NCBI GenBank assembly: GCA_037783545.1
Contig: JBBELK010000376.1
Location: 372,001 to 436,000, forward strand
Direction: 5' to 3'
Length of the DNA stretch: 64,000 nt
Origin: Henricia sp. BOLD:AAB3569
Lineage: Eukaryota; Echinodermata; Asteroidea; Spinulosida; Echinasteridae
Part shown: one piece after another, positions 54,201-64,000 of the stretch
How positions within the stretch are numbered: position 1 is the first letter of the stretch
Layout: every line of letters starts with the position of its first letter
The notes under the pieces: generated by a model
Databases searched by the model: none
What the model was told of the DNA's origin: nothing
The model's input: only the letters and a program-made list of their open reading frames with translations
Position numbers and translations under genes: made by a program

Positions 54201-56930
54201 CATCAGATCAGGTCCGCTTAGCAAAACATCATTGAGGGAAATGCCTGAATGGACAGCACTGGAGTCGAACACCACTCTCACCTTGCCTGGCTTCTGTGGG
54301 TGGTATACTCCGAAGTGTGGGAGGTACCAAACCTCTTTCCCAGCATCGGTTGCATCATCTCGAACCTGCTTAGCAAGTCCCTTCTCCAAGATCTTTCTCA
54401 TGAACTCGAGGTAGTGCTTCCTTTTGTTTTCGTCTTTAGCCAGGGAACTGGCCAGGGATTTCATTCTGGATATTGCTTGGGCCTTATTGTTTGGTAGCCG
54501 CCTTCTATTTTTTCTGAGGGGCAAAGGTGCACACCAGTAACCATCTCGGTCTTTCTTCATTTCTTTGGTGATCAACTCCATGAACTCTCTGTCGTCGGAG
54601 GACGGCCCAAGACGCTCATCAGCACTGGTGCTAAGGAACACATCTTCCCCCAATTTAGCTGCTTTAGGACTGGTGTGGAAGACCTGCACTGCCCGGTCGC
54701 ATGGCCGGAATTGGGCGGAATGGCGGCCGTTTCTCAAGACCTGCGTAAATTAGGTACTGATTACGTCTTGCTGCAGGTGGGAGATGTCTGTTCGGACGTG
54801 GGCGCCGTTCAAACAAACCTCGCCAACAACGACCCAGCCTAGATCGAGACGGTGTGCCCATGGCTGATCATCTCTGCCGTTGATCACCTCCCTCACTTTG
54901 TGGAACTGTGGAGCATCTCTGCCGAGTAGCACTGCTATTTCTGCATCTTTGTTCAGGGTTGGTATTATCGAAGCAATCGGCTTTAGGTGATCGAAGGCTG
55001 CTGCCGCCTCCGGTGTGGGAATCTCCGCTACATCTCCAGGAATATTGTTGCACTCGAACAATGTAGGCGCTGGAATGGAAACTGTGCCGTCCATGCTCTC
55101 GATGACCAGGCCAGCGAGTTTTCTGCCATGGACTTCCTGGAGGCCATTTACCGTCTTGACGGCATACGTTGACTTCTCCTGCTTGACTCCTAATCTCTCA
55201 AGAAGATTCCCATTGATGAGGGAACCATCGCTTTGGTCGTCGATGATGACGTACGTGGCGATAGCACGGTCCGGCATCTCTTCCAGGTAGGCTTTTGCCA
55301 AACAAATTTTGGCGCACGACCGGCCTTTTTTACCGTTGCCACATACTCTGGTGCATTTTGGTGTGACAATTACCTGGGGCCGGTTGTCATACTCTGCGGT
55401 AGGGGGTGTCTGATTTTCCGCTGGTGAGACTTCCTGACTGGGTGCGGGCCTGTGCATGACTGTGACATGGGACTTGCCACAAATGTCGCATCTCACTGGG
55501 GTCTTACAGTTTTTAATGCTGTGGCTGGTCCTCAAACATCGGAAACATAGACGATTCTCTTTCACAAATGATATCTTCTCATCTGGGGATTTCCTTCGGA
55601 AGGCCCGGCAGTCCCGCAAATCGTGTGCTGTGTTGTGTATTGGGCAACCGGCCGTCTCCTTTGCTGCCGACCCTTCCTTTACCCAAGTTTTTCTTACGGT
55701 GAAGGAAGGCTTTGACGAGGGCCGTTCAGCTGAACTCTTGACAGCTTCGGAAAACTGGAAGCTCGGGTCGCCTTGCACTCTGGCATGGTGCTGGATGAGC
55801 TTTACGAATTCCTCAAAAGGTGGGAAGATGACCGCATGCTTCTTCTTGTATTCTGACCCCTTCTCTCGCCACTTGTTCTGTAGCCACTCTGGCAATTTCT
55901 GCACTAGGGGCTGCAATCCTCTAGAGGAATCCAAGGCCAGCAACCCTGGAAACTTTTCCGACTCCTTCAGGTATTGGACCTCAAGGAGAAGATATCCAAA
56001 CTCTTCCAACTTGGTGCTGCTCTTAGGTGGGATCTTTTGGAACCGCTCTAGTCGGTCAGTGAGATCTCGTTCCACTGCCTCTGGGGAGCCATGTTTTTGC
56101 TCCAGATACTCCCATGTTCGCTTGAGGCCCACTTCTGGTCTGTCGACATGAATGGCGTAGATCCTTTGGACAAAGGATCTTGTCTCGCCCTCGAGGGAAC
56201 CCAGGACCAAGTTTAACTCCTCATATGGCTTCAACTCCAGGTCCTTTGTTGCTTGTTGAAAGCTGCACTTCCACGCTCGGTAGTCACCCGCACTGCCTCC
56301 GAATTTTCTGATTCCACTCTTTACCAGCTCCTTCTTCACCAACATGTTACTGATGGAGTTGAGACTCTCCTTGATAGGTGGGCTAGGGGGGTCCGGTAGC
56401 TTGTCATCTTTGGAGATAGACTACGATGGTAGTCCGGGCGTGGTTTCAGCACACTCCGTTTTGCCTGATATCGCAGGCTGAACTTCTGGTGGGGACTTTT
56501 CTTCTATGTTGATCGCTGATTTTTCTTTTTCAGGCAACTCTGTCTCCGGCTTCTTAAAGTGGTGGGATATATAGCTGCCGGTGCGAACAGCGGAGTCAAC
56601 AACTGGCAACTGCAAAACTTCTTGGATACTGGCAGAACCTTCCTTCAGGGCGACTGACTCTAAAAATTCCGCTTCCGCTTTTGCCATCGCATACTCCTTT
56701 TCCGCCCCCAATAGAAGAAGTGCATTGGCGACATCTTGTTCTTGCCGACGAAGACCCGCCTCTTTCTGCGTGAATTCAACTTTTTGCTTCAAGGATTCGG
56801 CTTTAGCACGAGCAAGGATTGCTGCTGAGCTCGTGTTTGACTTCAGGGAATTTCTGCTGCTTCTACGAGATGCCTGTGTTCGTTGAGAACTGGCACTGAT
56901 TGCATCGTCTGAGTCGAGTACTTCGATCAT
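51258..56930 (-). pseudogene. BEL/Pao gag-pol polyprotein with two in-frame stops
   Basis: One frame of 1891 codons from the ATG at 56930. The N-terminus has a helical, Glu/Lys-rich region. A TAG at 56419-56421 interrupts it, and the gag-like part (YRAWKCSFQQ) follows with two zinc knuckles (CFRCLRTSHSIKNC, CDICGKSHVTVMH) and a protease-like IIDDQSDGSLI. A TAA at about 54750-54752 interrupts next. Then come RT with VTADIEQMF and YMDD (53895-53906), RNase H (FGDASN, YTDSK), integrase zinc finger (HQQCSHQG, CVTCKRL), DDE core (GVDVFGPF, SDCGTNF, MGGAWERM) and the C-terminal DUF5641-type domain. No frameshift is seen. With identical LTRs, the stops are either recent inactivating changes or read-through signals. 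Confidence 0.88.
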
Positions 56931-56949
56931 CTTGAATAGTTCTTTTTAC

Positions 56950-57333
56950 TGTGACGAACATGGAGCGCCAAGGGCGCCCTCTCTTCGACGAGTTAACCTC
57001 TGACTAGTACAGGATTGTGAACTTTTACTGCTTTATTCTCATTCCTAAGTCGTGGGTGGACCACATGAGGTAAAAAGAACTGTACTCTCCAAAAGATGAA
57101 GTGTCCTCAAACTGCCTATGGGTCTGGAATACTGAAACCAGCAACCAGCATCTTCTGGTGTAAGGCTTTTGGAACAAAGTGGTCTCAAAATGATGGAAAA
57201 ACGGGCACTAAAATGGACCAAGATTTGGTGTGACTTGAACAACTGCGTAACCTCAGCCGAAAAAACCTGCGGATCAAGAGAGGGCGCTATACTACTTGAA
57301 CCGCGACTCACACCGCCAGGGGCAAACATAACA
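56950..57333 (-). repeat. BEL/Pao 5' LTR (384 bp)
   Basis: Appears identical to the 3' LTR at 50705-51088. The element reading continues GTAAAAAGAAC before the ATG; I could not assign the primer tRNA. Confidence 0.93.
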
Positions 57334-57601
57334 AGTAGACTACGGTTCTCGAGTGCGGTCCCGCTGCTGATCCACACGGGGACTTTTGTCTGCTGCGTTT
57401 CCGCCCTGGACCGGTTTGCCCCTCCTCAGTCGAACCTGGTCACCCCGGCCTTCGCCAGATTGACCATGCCGATGCCGAGCTCAGCGTGGACACCCGATCG
57501 TCACAGTAGAAACAAACCCACATAGACTCCCGAACTCATGCGATCCGCCAACCCCGGCTTCCAAAGTGGCTGGATTACAGGCGCACGCCACAACGCCCAG
57601 C
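57334..57601 (-). pseudogene. 7SL: 7SL RNA, 5' piece cut off by BEL/Pao
   Basis: The first ~265 nt of the same gene as 50668-50704, with the variants GGTTTGCCCC and CAGTCGAACC shared with 58010 and 59421. Confidence 0.9.
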
Positions 57602-57693
57602 CAATGAGCAGTTGAAAATAAATTCTCATGAACTTTTCTCAAATACCTCACCCGAAAAAGAAAAAAAAGAATACCCTTTAACAAATCACAAAC

Positions 57694-57774
57694 CGTCGTG
57701 GGCAGGATTCGAACCTACGCGGGACATCCCATTGGATTTTAAGTCCAACTTCTTAACCACTCGGCCACCGCGAC
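57694..57774 (-). tRNA. trnL(uaa): tRNA-Leu(UAA)-like gene
   Basis: Consensus copy. Confidence 0.8.
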
Positions 57775-58009
57775 CTTCGATAAAACAAGTCAGTGGCAGC
57801 ATCAACACTAGTTTACAAGACTGCAATATCAGTAATGATTCCAACGATGACAAATAAAATATCGTCCGCAACAGTGGCCAAACTTTATGCTTGTTAGGTT
57901 ATAAAGCTCAGCCAAGACCATCTTTACAGCTGCGCTCTTTGTGCCAACCCAAAGGCGGCCTCGTTGGGAAGTATTCGCTCCTGTTTCAGAGAGAACGAAA
58001 AAAAGAAAA

Positions 58010-58309
58010 GAGTTGGGTCTCACCTTATTGTCTGGGTTGCGAGTAGACTACTGTTCTCGAGTGCGGTCCCGCTGCTGATCCACACGGGGACTTTTGTCTG
58101 CTGCGTTTCCGCCCTGGACTGGTTTGCCCCTCCTCAGTCGAACCTGGTCACCCCGGCCTTCGCCAGATTGACCATGCCGATGCCGAGCTCAGCGTGGACA
58201 CCCGATCGTCACAGTAGAAACAAACCCACATAGACTCCCGAACTCATGCGATCCGCCAACCCCGGCTTCCAAAGTGGCTGGATTACAGGCGCACGCCACA
58301 ACGCCCAGC
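58010..58309 (-). ncRNA. 7SL: 7SL (SRP) RNA
   Basis: Full length. Variants GGACTGGTTTGCC and CAGTCGAACC on the + strand. Confidence 0.92.
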
Positions 58310-58399
58310 CAATGAGCAGTTGAAAATAAATTCTCATGAACTTTTCTCAAATACCTCACCCGACAAAAAAAAAAGAATACCCTTTAACAAATCACAAAC

Positions 58400-58480
58400 C
58401 GTCGTGGGCAGGATTCGAACCTACGCGGGACATCCCATTGGATTTTAAGTCCAACTTCTTAACCACTCGGCCACCGCGAC
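58400..58480 (-). tRNA. trnL(uaa): tRNA-Leu(UAA)-like gene
   Basis: Consensus copy. Confidence 0.8.
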
Positions 58481-58715
58481 CTTCGATAAAACAAGTCAGT
58501 GGCAGCATCAACACTAGTTTACAAGACTGCAATATCAGTAATGATTCCAACGATGACAAATAAAATATCGTCCGCAACAGTGGCCAAACTTTATGCTTGT
58601 TAGGTTATAAAGCTCAGCCAAGACCATCTTTACAGCTGCGCTCTTTGTGCCAACCCAAAGGCGGCCTCGTTGGGAAGTATTCGCTCCTGTTTCAGAGAGA
58701 ACGAAAAAAAGAAAA

Positions 58716-59012
58716 GAGTTGGGTCTCACCTTATTGTCTGGGTTGCGAGTAGACTATTCTCGAGTGCGGTCCCGCTGCTGATCCACACGGGGACTTTTGT
58801 CTGCTGCGTTACCGCCCTGGACCGGTTCGCCCCTCCTCAGTCAAACCTGGTCACCCCGGCCTTCGCCAGATTGACCATGCCGATGCCGAGCTCAGCGTGG
58901 ACACCCGATCGTCACAGTAGAAACAAACCCACATAGACTCCCGAACTCATGCGATCCGCCAACCCCGGCTTCCAAAGTGGCTGGATTACAGGCGCACGCC
59001 ACAACGCCCAGC
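58716..59012 (-). ncRNA. 7SL: 7SL (SRP) RNA, 3-nt deletion
   Basis: 297 nt. Lacks 3 nt in the 3' strand (GACTATTCTCGAG for GACTACTGTTCTCGAG) and has GCGTTACCGCC. Probably weakened pairing of helix 5. Confidence 0.88.
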
Positions 59013-59103
59013 CAATGAGCAGTTGAAAATAAATTCTCATGAACTTTTCTCAAATACCTCACCCGACAAAAAAAACAAAAATACCCTTTAACAAATCACA
59101 AAC

Positions 59104-59184
59104 CGTCGTGGGCAGGATTCGAACTTACGCGGGACATCCCATTGGATTTTAAGTCCAACTTTTTAACCACTCGGCCACCGCGAC
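59104..59184 (-). tRNA. trnL(uaa): tRNA-Leu(UAA)-like gene, two changes
   Basis: + strand GAACTTACGC and CAACTTTTTAACC differ from consensus. They fall next to the T arm and in the D arm. Confidence 0.72.
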
Positions 59185-59420
59185 CTTCGATAAAACAAGT
59201 CAGTGGCAGCATCAACACTAGTTTACAAGACTGCAATATCAGTAATGATTCCAACGATGACAAATAAAATACCGTCCCCAACAGTGGCCAAACTTTATGC
59301 TTGTTAGGTTATAAAGCTCAGCCAAGACCATCTTTACAGCTGCGCTCTTTGTGCCAACCCAAAGGCGGCCTCGTTGGGAAGTATTCGCTCCTGTTTCAGA
59401 GAGAACGAAAAAAAAGAAAA

Positions 59421-59720
59421 GAGTTGGGTCTTACCTTATTGTCTGGGTTGCGAGTAGCCTACTGTTCTCGAGTGCGGTCCCGCTGCTGATCCACACGGGG
59501 ACTTTTGTCTGCTGCGTTTCCGCCCTGGACCGGTTTGCCCCTCCTCAGTCGAACCTGGTCACCCCGGCCTTCGCCAGATTGACCATGCCGATGCCGAGCT
59601 CAGCGTGGACACCCGATCGTCACAGTAGAAACAAACCCACATAGACTCCCGAACTCATGCGATCCGCCAACCCAGGCTTCCAAAGTGGCTGGATTACAGG
59701 CGCACGCCACAACGCCCAGC
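59421..59720 (-). ncRNA. 7SL: 7SL (SRP) RNA
   Basis: Full length. Variants TCTTACC, GTAGCCTAC and CCCAGGCTT on the + strand. Confidence 0.9.
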
Positions 59721-59812
59721 CAATGAGCAGTTGGAAATAAATTCTCATGAACTTTTCTCAAATACCTCACCCGACAAAAAAAAGAAAGAATACCCTTTAA
59801 CAAATCACAAAC

Positions 59813-59893
59813 CGTCGTGGGCAGGATTCGAACCTACGCGGGACATCCCATTGGATTTTAAGTCCAACTTCTTCACCACTCGGCCACCGCGAC
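59813..59893 (-). tRNA. trnL(uaa): tRNA-Leu(UAA)-like gene
   Basis: Consensus except one base in the D loop (+ strand CTTCTTCACCACT). It is the last copy before gypsy copy 2. Confidence 0.76.
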
Positions 59894-60037
59894 CTTCGAT
59901 AAAACAAGTCAGTGGCAGCATCAACACTAGTTTACAAGACTGCAATATCAGTAATGATTCCAACGATGACAAATAAAATATCGTCCCCAACAGTGGCCAA
60001 ACTTTATGCTTGTTAGGTTATAAAGCTCAGTCAAGAC

Positions 60038-60149
60038 TGTAATGTACTCATAGACTCAGCGAGTGGGTTGTGAAACAGTAACGTTTATTACACACGTCAT
60101 GCGAACGTAACTAGTAAAGTACGGTGGCTTAAAAGCACCATATGTGACA
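60038..60149 (-). repeat. 3' LTR of gypsy copy 2 (112 bp)
   Basis: Same sequence as 3854-3965. A purine-rich AAAAAGAGGGAGA lies directly upstream on the element strand (60150-60162), the likely plus-strand primer. Confidence 0.87.
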
Positions 60150-60162
60150 TCTCCCTCTTTTT

Positions 60163-60466
60163 AACAGTTAACGGAAGATGTACAACAAACATACACACAA
60201 GAGTTTAACTGTCCTTACAAATACAATGGGCTATGTATGAACGTTTGACTGTACAGTTAACAAGATAGTTATTTGAAAGCTGTCTGTCAAAGTAACTGCG
60301 ACTTGAGTTTGCAACTAAATCAAGCAAATGCGTACAAACTAACTTGAGAGTCTTTCATTGTATTATTTAAATATTTTCGGTTATCTTGTGACTGAATGAC
60401 TAGAGTGTGTGACTGAGTGACTCAAATTGTGACTGAGTGAGTTGAGGTTGGTTGTCCATGTCCTAA
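60163..60466 (-). other. noncoding region between pol and 3' LTR of gypsy copy 2
   Basis: AT-rich, with several TGACTGA(A/G)TGA repeats near 60390-60440. No env-like ORF. Confidence 0.6.
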
Positions 60467-63400
60467 TTACAAGTCCATGCGGATGGGTGATTCGGAGCTG
60501 CGTCCGCTTCTGGTGACGTAGGGTGGTTTGGCGGGTTTGGTCCTGCTCTCATCCGTTTGGCGGTGACGAGAATCCTTAGGGGTTTTCTGCCATGGGGTGG
60601 TCGGTTCTGGTGGAGGATCCGGGTCTGGGATAGCTACCAATGAGGGTTGCTTGTTGGCGCGATAGGTGGAGATACGAAGGTGTCGCCGGTTGCGTCGGTA
60701 TTTGCGACCTTGGTGCTGCACTACGTATGACCTCGGTGCTTCGTGCTGATCAACCACAGTGGCTGGAACCCACTGCTTAGCACCTGGAAATGGTGCCATG
60801 GTCACAGGGTCTCCGGGTTTCAGTGGAGGCAAGTCATGACTTCTTTTCTTATCGAAGTAGCGTTGTTGTTTAGCTTTGTCTTGGTTGAATCGGCGTTTTA
60901 TGTCTGAAGTTTTGTGTACTTTAGGACGAAGCAAGGATCGAGCAGCTGGTAGCTTGTTTCGCGGTCTACGACTCATGAGCAACTGCGCCGGTGAGAGGTC
61001 ACAGCTCGCGAGTGGAGTCGTACGATAGTCAAGCAGTGCGAGGTGTTTATCTGGACATTTCCTCCACAGCCGCTTCACTGTTTGAACAGCACGCTCAGCT
61101 TCCCCGTTAGACTGAGGGTAATGGGGTGAAGAAGTGACGTGAGTGATCTGGTAGTTTTTGCAGAAACTGTCAAATGCGATGGATGAGTATTGTGGGCCAT
61201 TGTCAGTGCGCAACTTCTCAGGTATGCCATGCCGACTGAACTGCGACTTTAAGGCATCAATGACTGTTGCGCTGGTTGTGTCTGTGAGCTTGTCGACTTC
61301 AATAAATTTGGAGTAGTAGTCGACGGTCAATAGGTACTGCTGACCTTCAAGCTCGAACATGTCAGATCCTAGTTCAATCCAAGGAAGATCAGGCACCTTT
61401 GTGGGCTTAAGTGTCTCAGCAGGTTGTCGGTTCTGGTACGTGTTACAGGCTTTGCAGCCTTCGACCAGTTCCTCTACTTGTCGGGTCATTCCAGGCCAAA
61501 ACGGGGCTTCCCTTGCTCTCTGTTTGCACTTCACAATGCCCAGGTGCGACTCATGGACTAAGGCAAGCATGTCGTGTCTCATGCTCGTGGGCACAACGAC
61601 TTTCATCCCCTTGTATATAATGCCATCAGAGACCGCAAGCTCATCTCTGGCGTTCCAGTACTCGCGCACAGAGTGTGGCGCCTCTTGCTTTGTGTCGGGC
61701 CAGCCTTTCAGAATGACTGCGTGTAGCTCATTTAGCTCTTCTGCAGTTTTCTTCTGGAACTCTGCATATCGGGTTGGCGTCACTGAAATGTAGTCCACCA
61801 TGTTGACGAAGACTGGTTTGAAATCTGGTTCTGCATCAGGTAGGTTTGCTCTACTCAACAGGTCTCCGATCGGGATCTCTTTGCCAGGTTTGTATGTCAC
61901 TTGCAGATCATATGGCTGAAGCCTCAGGAGCATAGACTGGAGTCTCATGGGAGCCGAAAGGAGGGGTTTGGAGCAGATAGCTTGCAACGGTTTGTGGTCA
62001 CTTTCAACGGTTACACTTTTTCCGAAGATGTAGTGATGGAATTTTCTGCATGCATGGACAACTGCAAGCATTTCTTTTTCTATCTGCGCATACCTGGTTT
62101 CTGTGGGAGTTAGGGCTCTAGATGTGTAGGCAACTGGTTTGCCATTCTGAAGGAGAACTCCTCCCAAGGCATAGCTACTGGCATCACATTGTACTGTTGT
62201 CTCTTTTCTTACGTCATAGTACGCCAGCACTGGTGCTAAGGTACAAAGCTCCTTGAGCCTGTCAAAGCTTTCCTGTTGTGGCTTGTCCCAGTGGAATGTC
62301 ACATCTTTCTTCATCATTTGGCGGAGTGGCTGGTCAACTTCACTTAGGTTTGGAATGAACTTCGCCAAATACTGGATGCAACCAAGAAATCTCCGTACAT
62401 CATCCTTGGTCTGTGGCTCAGGCATCTCTCTCATTGCTTTGACCTTATCGGGGTCTGGCTTTAGTCCGCTGGCTGTCACAAGGTGACCGACGTACTTGAC
62501 TTGTGTTTTCTTTATTTGACACTTGTCAAAGTTCAGCTTGAGGTTCCATTGGGTTGTCCGATCAACGACGGCCCTCATGACTTCGTCGTGATGCTTTGCG
62601 GTCTTTCCTGCAATGAGGATGTCATCCATGATGGCGCGTGCTCCATCTATGCCCTCTAGCATAGTGTCCATAATGCGTTGGTATATTTCCGGTGCACTTT
62701 TGATGCCAAATGGAAGACGTAGCCATCTAAAACGCCCAATTGGTGTATTGAACGTTGTGAGCAGACTCGACTCATAATCAAGCTCAATTTGCAGAAAGCC
62801 AGACTTGGCATCTATGACGGAGAAAACCTTTGCCTCTTGCAAGGATGCCACAACTCCCTCAACTGACGGGATGGGGTAATGTTCTCGACGAATCGCTTTG
62901 TTGAGATCCTTGGGGTCAGAACATATCCTCACTTTCTCTTTCTTTACCACTACTACCATGGAGCTCACCCAGTCTGTGGGCACAGTGACTTTTACAATGT
63001 GTTTGTCACGCTCCATCTCGTGTAGCTTGTCAATTATTTTTGGCATAAGTGCTTGTGGTTGGCGTCTGGGACCATGCACTACTGGCTTTGCTGAGGGGTC
63101 AATCTTCAGGGAATATTTTCCTGGTAGGGTGCCAGTGGTCTTTGTAAGCTCTGGGTATTGCTCAAGCCCATAGACTCTGTCGATCAGTCGAAGCTGTTTA
63201 CTAGCGTCTCCGCTGAGGAGTAACGGCTTTTGCTCTGCCTGTATGACGTAGTATGGCACATCGATGCACACATTTTTGTGACAAGTGGGCAGTATGGTGC
63301 GTCCTTCGACTTTTAGCCTATTGCTTGAGTATGACTCAAACTTGCGATCAGTTGGGCTTAGCTCTTTGGCTATCCCGAGTTGTTGGTAAATATGGAGAGG

Positions 63401-63847
63401 CATGATTGATTGCGCTGCTCCGGTGTCAATTTGCACTTCAATCTTTTCGTTGTTGATCCAGACTTTCTCATACCACTCCTTTGATGCGGAGGAATCTTCA
63501 AGTGCACTGACAAGGTGTGTGTATTCTTCCTCTGAAGAGAAATCATCACTTTCTGATGTGCCTTGAGCAGCGGCATTTTCCACCCTGTGTGCTGCAATGC
63601 GTTTTCTGCACACAGACGCGAAATGATTTGGCTTTTTGCAGAAGTCACACGTTTGGTTTTCTGCAGGGCATTTCTTGTGGTCTGCTTCATAGCCACATTT
63701 GTGGCACTTTTTCTCAGTGCTCGGTTTTGCCCAGACTCTGCTGCGTGTGTGTGGTTGGCTAGCACCTCTAGGTTGTTGTGCTTTTCGCTGGGGGTATGAC
63801 TTGGTGCGATGACTTTTTTTGGGAGCGGTAAGGTGACCGTATGGCAT
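60467..63847 (-). CDS. pol: gypsy Pol polyprotein, intact (1126 aa)
   Basis: Frame from 63847. Domains in order: zinc knuckle C67-X2-C70-X4-H75-X4-C80; aspartic protease with DTGA (D141); reverse transcriptase with D346 in VIDAKSG and an MDD box at 407-409 (AIMDDILI instead of YxDD); RNase H with D555 in QCDASS and D617; integrase HHCC (H765, H768, C798, C801) and catalytic D829, D882, E916. A basic C-terminal tail of about 200 residues follows. The protein copies element RNA into DNA and inserts it. It lacks its own start context and is probably made by a +1 shift from gag at the A7 run near 63815. No inactivating change is visible, unlike copy 1. Confidence 0.93.
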   Translation of the reverse strand: MPYGHLTAPKKSHRTKSYPQRKAQQPRGASQPHTRSRVWAKPSTEKKCHKCGYEADHKKCPAENQTCDFCKKPNHFASVCRKRIAAHRVENAAAQGTSESDDFSSEEEYTHLVSALEDSSASKEWYEKVWINNEKIEVQIDTGAAQSIMPLHIYQQLGIAKELSPTDRKFESYSSNRLKVEGRTILPTCHKNVCIDVPYYVIQAEQKPLLLSGDASKQLRLIDRVYGLEQYPELTKTTGTLPGKYSLKIDPSAKPVVHGPRRQPQALMPKIIDKLHEMERDKHIVKVTVPTDWVSSMVVVVKKEKVRICSDPKDLNKAIRREHYPIPSVEGVVASLQEAKVFSVIDAKSGFLQIELDYESSLLTTFNTPIGRFRWLRLPFGIKSAPEIYQRIMDTMLEGIDGARAIMDDILIAGKTAKHHDEVMRAVVDRTTQWNLKLNFDKCQIKKTQVKYVGHLVTASGLKPDPDKVKAMREMPEPQTKDDVRRFLGCIQYLAKFIPNLSEVDQPLRQMMKKDVTFHWDKPQQESFDRLKELCTLAPVLAYYDVRKETTVQCDASSYALGGVLLQNGKPVAYTSRALTPTETRYAQIEKEMLAVVHACRKFHHYIFGKSVTVESDHKPLQAICSKPLLSAPMRLQSMLLRLQPYDLQVTYKPGKEIPIGDLLSRANLPDAEPDFKPVFVNMVDYISVTPTRYAEFQKKTAEELNELHAVILKGWPDTKQEAPHSVREYWNARDELAVSDGIIYKGMKVVVPTSMRHDMLALVHESHLGIVKCKQRAREAPFWPGMTRQVEELVEGCKACNTYQNRQPAETLKPTKVPDLPWIELGSDMFELEGQQYLLTVDYYSKFIEVDKLTDTTSATVIDALKSQFSRHGIPEKLRTDNGPQYSSIAFDSFCKNYQITHVTSSPHYPQSNGEAERAVQTVKRLWRKCPDKHLALLDYRTTPLASCDLSPAQLLMSRRPRNKLPAARSLLRPKVHKTSDIKRRFNQDKAKQQRYFDKKRSHDLPPLKPGDPVTMAPFPGAKQWVPATVVDQHEAPRSYVVQHQGRKYRRNRRHLRISTYRANKQPSLVAIPDPDPPPEPTTPWQKTPKDSRHRQTDESRTKPAKPPYVTRSGRSSESPIRMDL

Positions 63848-64000
63848 TGACTTTATGGTCTTCCTCCCTGTTTATCTCTTTCAGGCTCTCTTGAGATGTC
63901 TCGTAATTTTGGCCAATCTTAACAGCTGTGGCAAGTGTCAGCTCATCCCCTTTCTCGAGACATTTCTCTTGAACTGCATGATTGAGTGCGCGAAGAACAA
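63768..64000 (-). CDS. gag: gypsy Gag, C-terminal part (cut by window end)
   Basis: The same frame as gag at 2799-3437, with its N-terminal two thirds beyond base 64000. One base differs from copy 1 in this stretch (GGCAAGTGTC for GGAAAGTGTC). Confidence 0.7.
   Translation of the reverse strand, partial: VLRALNHAVQEKCLEKGDELTLATAVKIGQNYETSQESLKEINREEDHKVNAIRSPYRSQKKSSHQVIPPAKSTTT

Larger units (their letters stand above)
50705..57333 (-). mobile_element. BEL/Pao LTR retrotransposon inserted in a 7SL gene (6.63 kb)
   Basis: Two 384-bp LTRs that appear identical by eye, and a 5-bp target duplication AGTAG (50700-50704 and 57334-57338). The domain order is gag, protease, RT/RNase H, integrase, as in BEL/Pao. 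The identical LTRs imply a recent insertion. The single frame has two internal stops. Confidence 0.95.
60038..64000 (-). mobile_element. Ty3/gypsy LTR retrotransposon, copy 2 (3' part; 5' end outside window)
   Basis: Contains the 3' LTR, a polypurine tract, a 300-bp noncoding stretch and a complete pol. Gag is cut by the window end. The insertion flank AAGAC (60033-60037) is in the same array-spacer position as copy 1. Confidence 0.93.

Overview
The window is eukaryotic, most likely from an invertebrate animal. It holds tandem RNA polymerase III genes, animal-type BEL/Pao, Ty3/gypsy, Harbinger and L1/Tx1-like elements, and a broken copy of the animal germline gene nanos. I cannot name the species. 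I see no intact cellular protein-coding gene; every long open frame belongs to a transposable element.

The backbone is a tandem array with a unit of about 707 bp. Each unit carries one tRNA-Leu(UAA)-like gene (81 nt), a T-run, a TATA-like stretch, one full signal recognition particle RNA (7SL) gene of about 300 nt, and a conserved spacer. I count 19 tRNA-Leu-like genes, 16 uninterrupted 7SL genes, 3 7SL copies split by transposons and 2 7SL 3' fragments. Units run on the + strand at 10882-11183, 17541-19816, 28741-30116 and 37097-37930. They run on the - strand at 3966-4007, 38402-45577, 50561-50704 and 57334-60037.

Layout: 1-3965 is the 5' part of a gypsy element (- strand). 4008-10881 is a Tx1-like LINE (+) with an intact ORF2. 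11184-14134 is repeat-rich DNA enclosing a nanos pseudogene. 14135-17540 is the 3' remnant of a second gypsy family. 17541-19816 is array. 19817-24216 is a module, called J here, split by a Harbinger transposon. 24556-28740 is the left arm of a 4.2-kb inverted repeat. 28741-38401 is array with a second LINE copy (-) and a second J. 38402-45577 is inverted array with two Mutator-like MITEs. 45578-49757 is the right arm of the inverted repeat. 49758-50560 is a mosaic plus a third J. 50561-60037 is array, with a BEL/Pao element sitting inside one 7SL gene. 60038-64000 is a second gypsy copy with an intact pol.

The elements use the array as a landing site. Both LINE copies start at the same base of the spacer. 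The gypsy junctions lie about 35 bp away, and BEL/Pao and both MITEs are inside 7SL genes. The most notable points are the linked 7SL/tRNA-Leu array itself, a possible array-targeting Tx1-like LINE, a D-stem defect shared by every tRNA-Leu-like copy, and the nanos pseudogene. The near-identical inverted arms and the 60,968-bp spacing of the two gypsy copies could be real segmental duplications or assembly artefacts. Sequence alone cannot decide.
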